Below, one piece after another: positions 63,925 to 64,000 of a DNA stretch of 64,000 bases; positions within the stretch are counted from its first letter, which is position 1; each line of letters opens with the position of its first letter. A program made the position numbers and the translations under genes. Origin of the DNA: GCA-2732755 sp965228265 (GTDB taxonomy: Bacteria > Planctomycetota > Phycisphaerae > Phycisphaerales > UBA1924); contig OZ245804.1 in the NCBI GenBank assembly GCA_965228265.1, positions 1,240,001 through 1,304,000 of the forward strand. The letters run 5' to 3'. The notes under the pieces are model-generated. The model saw only the letters and a program-made list of their open reading frames with translations. It had not been told where the DNA came from and did not search any database.

Positions 63925-64000
63925 GTGGAGGTCTACAAGAAGGGCGATCTGGTCGAGGGCTACCGCATCCTGTCCGAGCTCGGACGGGGAGCGGCGTCGA
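63925..64000 (+). CDS. Serine/threonine protein kinase, 3' truncated
   Basis: The frame runs off the window. From GTG 63925 it reads VEVYKKGDLVEGYRILSELG then RGAAS, the start of a eukaryotic-like kinase domain with its glycine-rich loop (GRGAAS). Only 25 residues are visible, so the start and identity are tentative. Confidence 0.65.
   Translation, partial: MEVYKKGDLVEGYRILSELGRGAAS

Overview
The window looks like chromosomal DNA of a high-GC planctomycete, most likely class Phycisphaerae. This rests on several features: C-terminal dockerin-like modules of the repeated DxNGDGxLSPADF type, a PEP-CTERM-like tail, a 23S-5S rRNA unit without a linked 16S gene, a lysine/arginine/alanine-repeat histone H1-like protein, RNA polymerase alpha-CTD domains attached to TPRs, and small CxxC-rich membrane proteins. 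No phage, transposase, CRISPR array or plasmid gene was seen. The assignment is an inference from gene content, not from a database search.

Layout. 1-3 kb: two secreted proteins ending in nearly the same dockerin-like module. 3-8 kb: a sugar-nucleotide epimerase, a small protein, an acidic membrane protein and a family-4-type uracil-DNA glycosylase (overlapping genes), then a minus-strand small protein, a Memo-family protein and a small membrane protein. 8.1-13.7 kb: a pilM-type operon with two single-pass partners. 13.7-17.1 kb: 23S and 5S rRNA with leader and terminator. 17.3-20 kb: PEP-CTERM-like protein, unknown protein, DinB-like protein, membrane protein. 20.1-25 kb (minus): a glycosyltransferase-like membrane protein, a flippase-like protein and nadE, with a Fur-family gene diverging. 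25.5-30 kb (minus): speA, a zinc-ribbon membrane protein, thiL and a TsaE-YacG-like fusion in one tight operon. 30-34.3 kb (minus): a broken DUF7662-like gene, S41 peptidase, phenylalanine hydroxylase, a split-barrel protein and the histone-like gene. 35.5-42.1 kb (plus): M16-like protein, ABC permease, pdxA, MATE transporter, TPR/alpha-CTD protein. 42-45.7 kb: BFD ferredoxin, HAD phosphatase, aroC, an AT-richer lipoprotein and a GNAT acetyltransferase. 45.8-50 kb (minus): secretin and PilB/GspE ATPase, which probably work with the pilM operon in one type IV pilus/type II secretion machine. 50-64 kb: cobalamin/iron-siderophore-type binding protein, RNase R, NAD(P)-binding protein, ABC ATPase, coiled-coil membrane protein, lipoproteins, HEAT protein, MDR dehydrogenase, UppP, two SpoU-type methyltransferases, a thioredoxin-fold protein, an Amidase_2 protein and the start of a Ser/Thr kinase.

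A recurring observation is recognisable enzyme folds that lack their usual metal ligands or catalytic cysteines: the glycosylase lacks all four Fe-S cysteines, and the Fur, YacG-like, Memo, M16, MDR, thioredoxin and amidase proteins each lack key ligands. The strongest candidates for something not commonly described are the TsaE-YacG-like fusion, the Fe-S-less glycosylase, the TPR/tandem alpha-CTD protein, and a nested palindromic element at 42.5 kb. All product calls are from reading motifs by eye.
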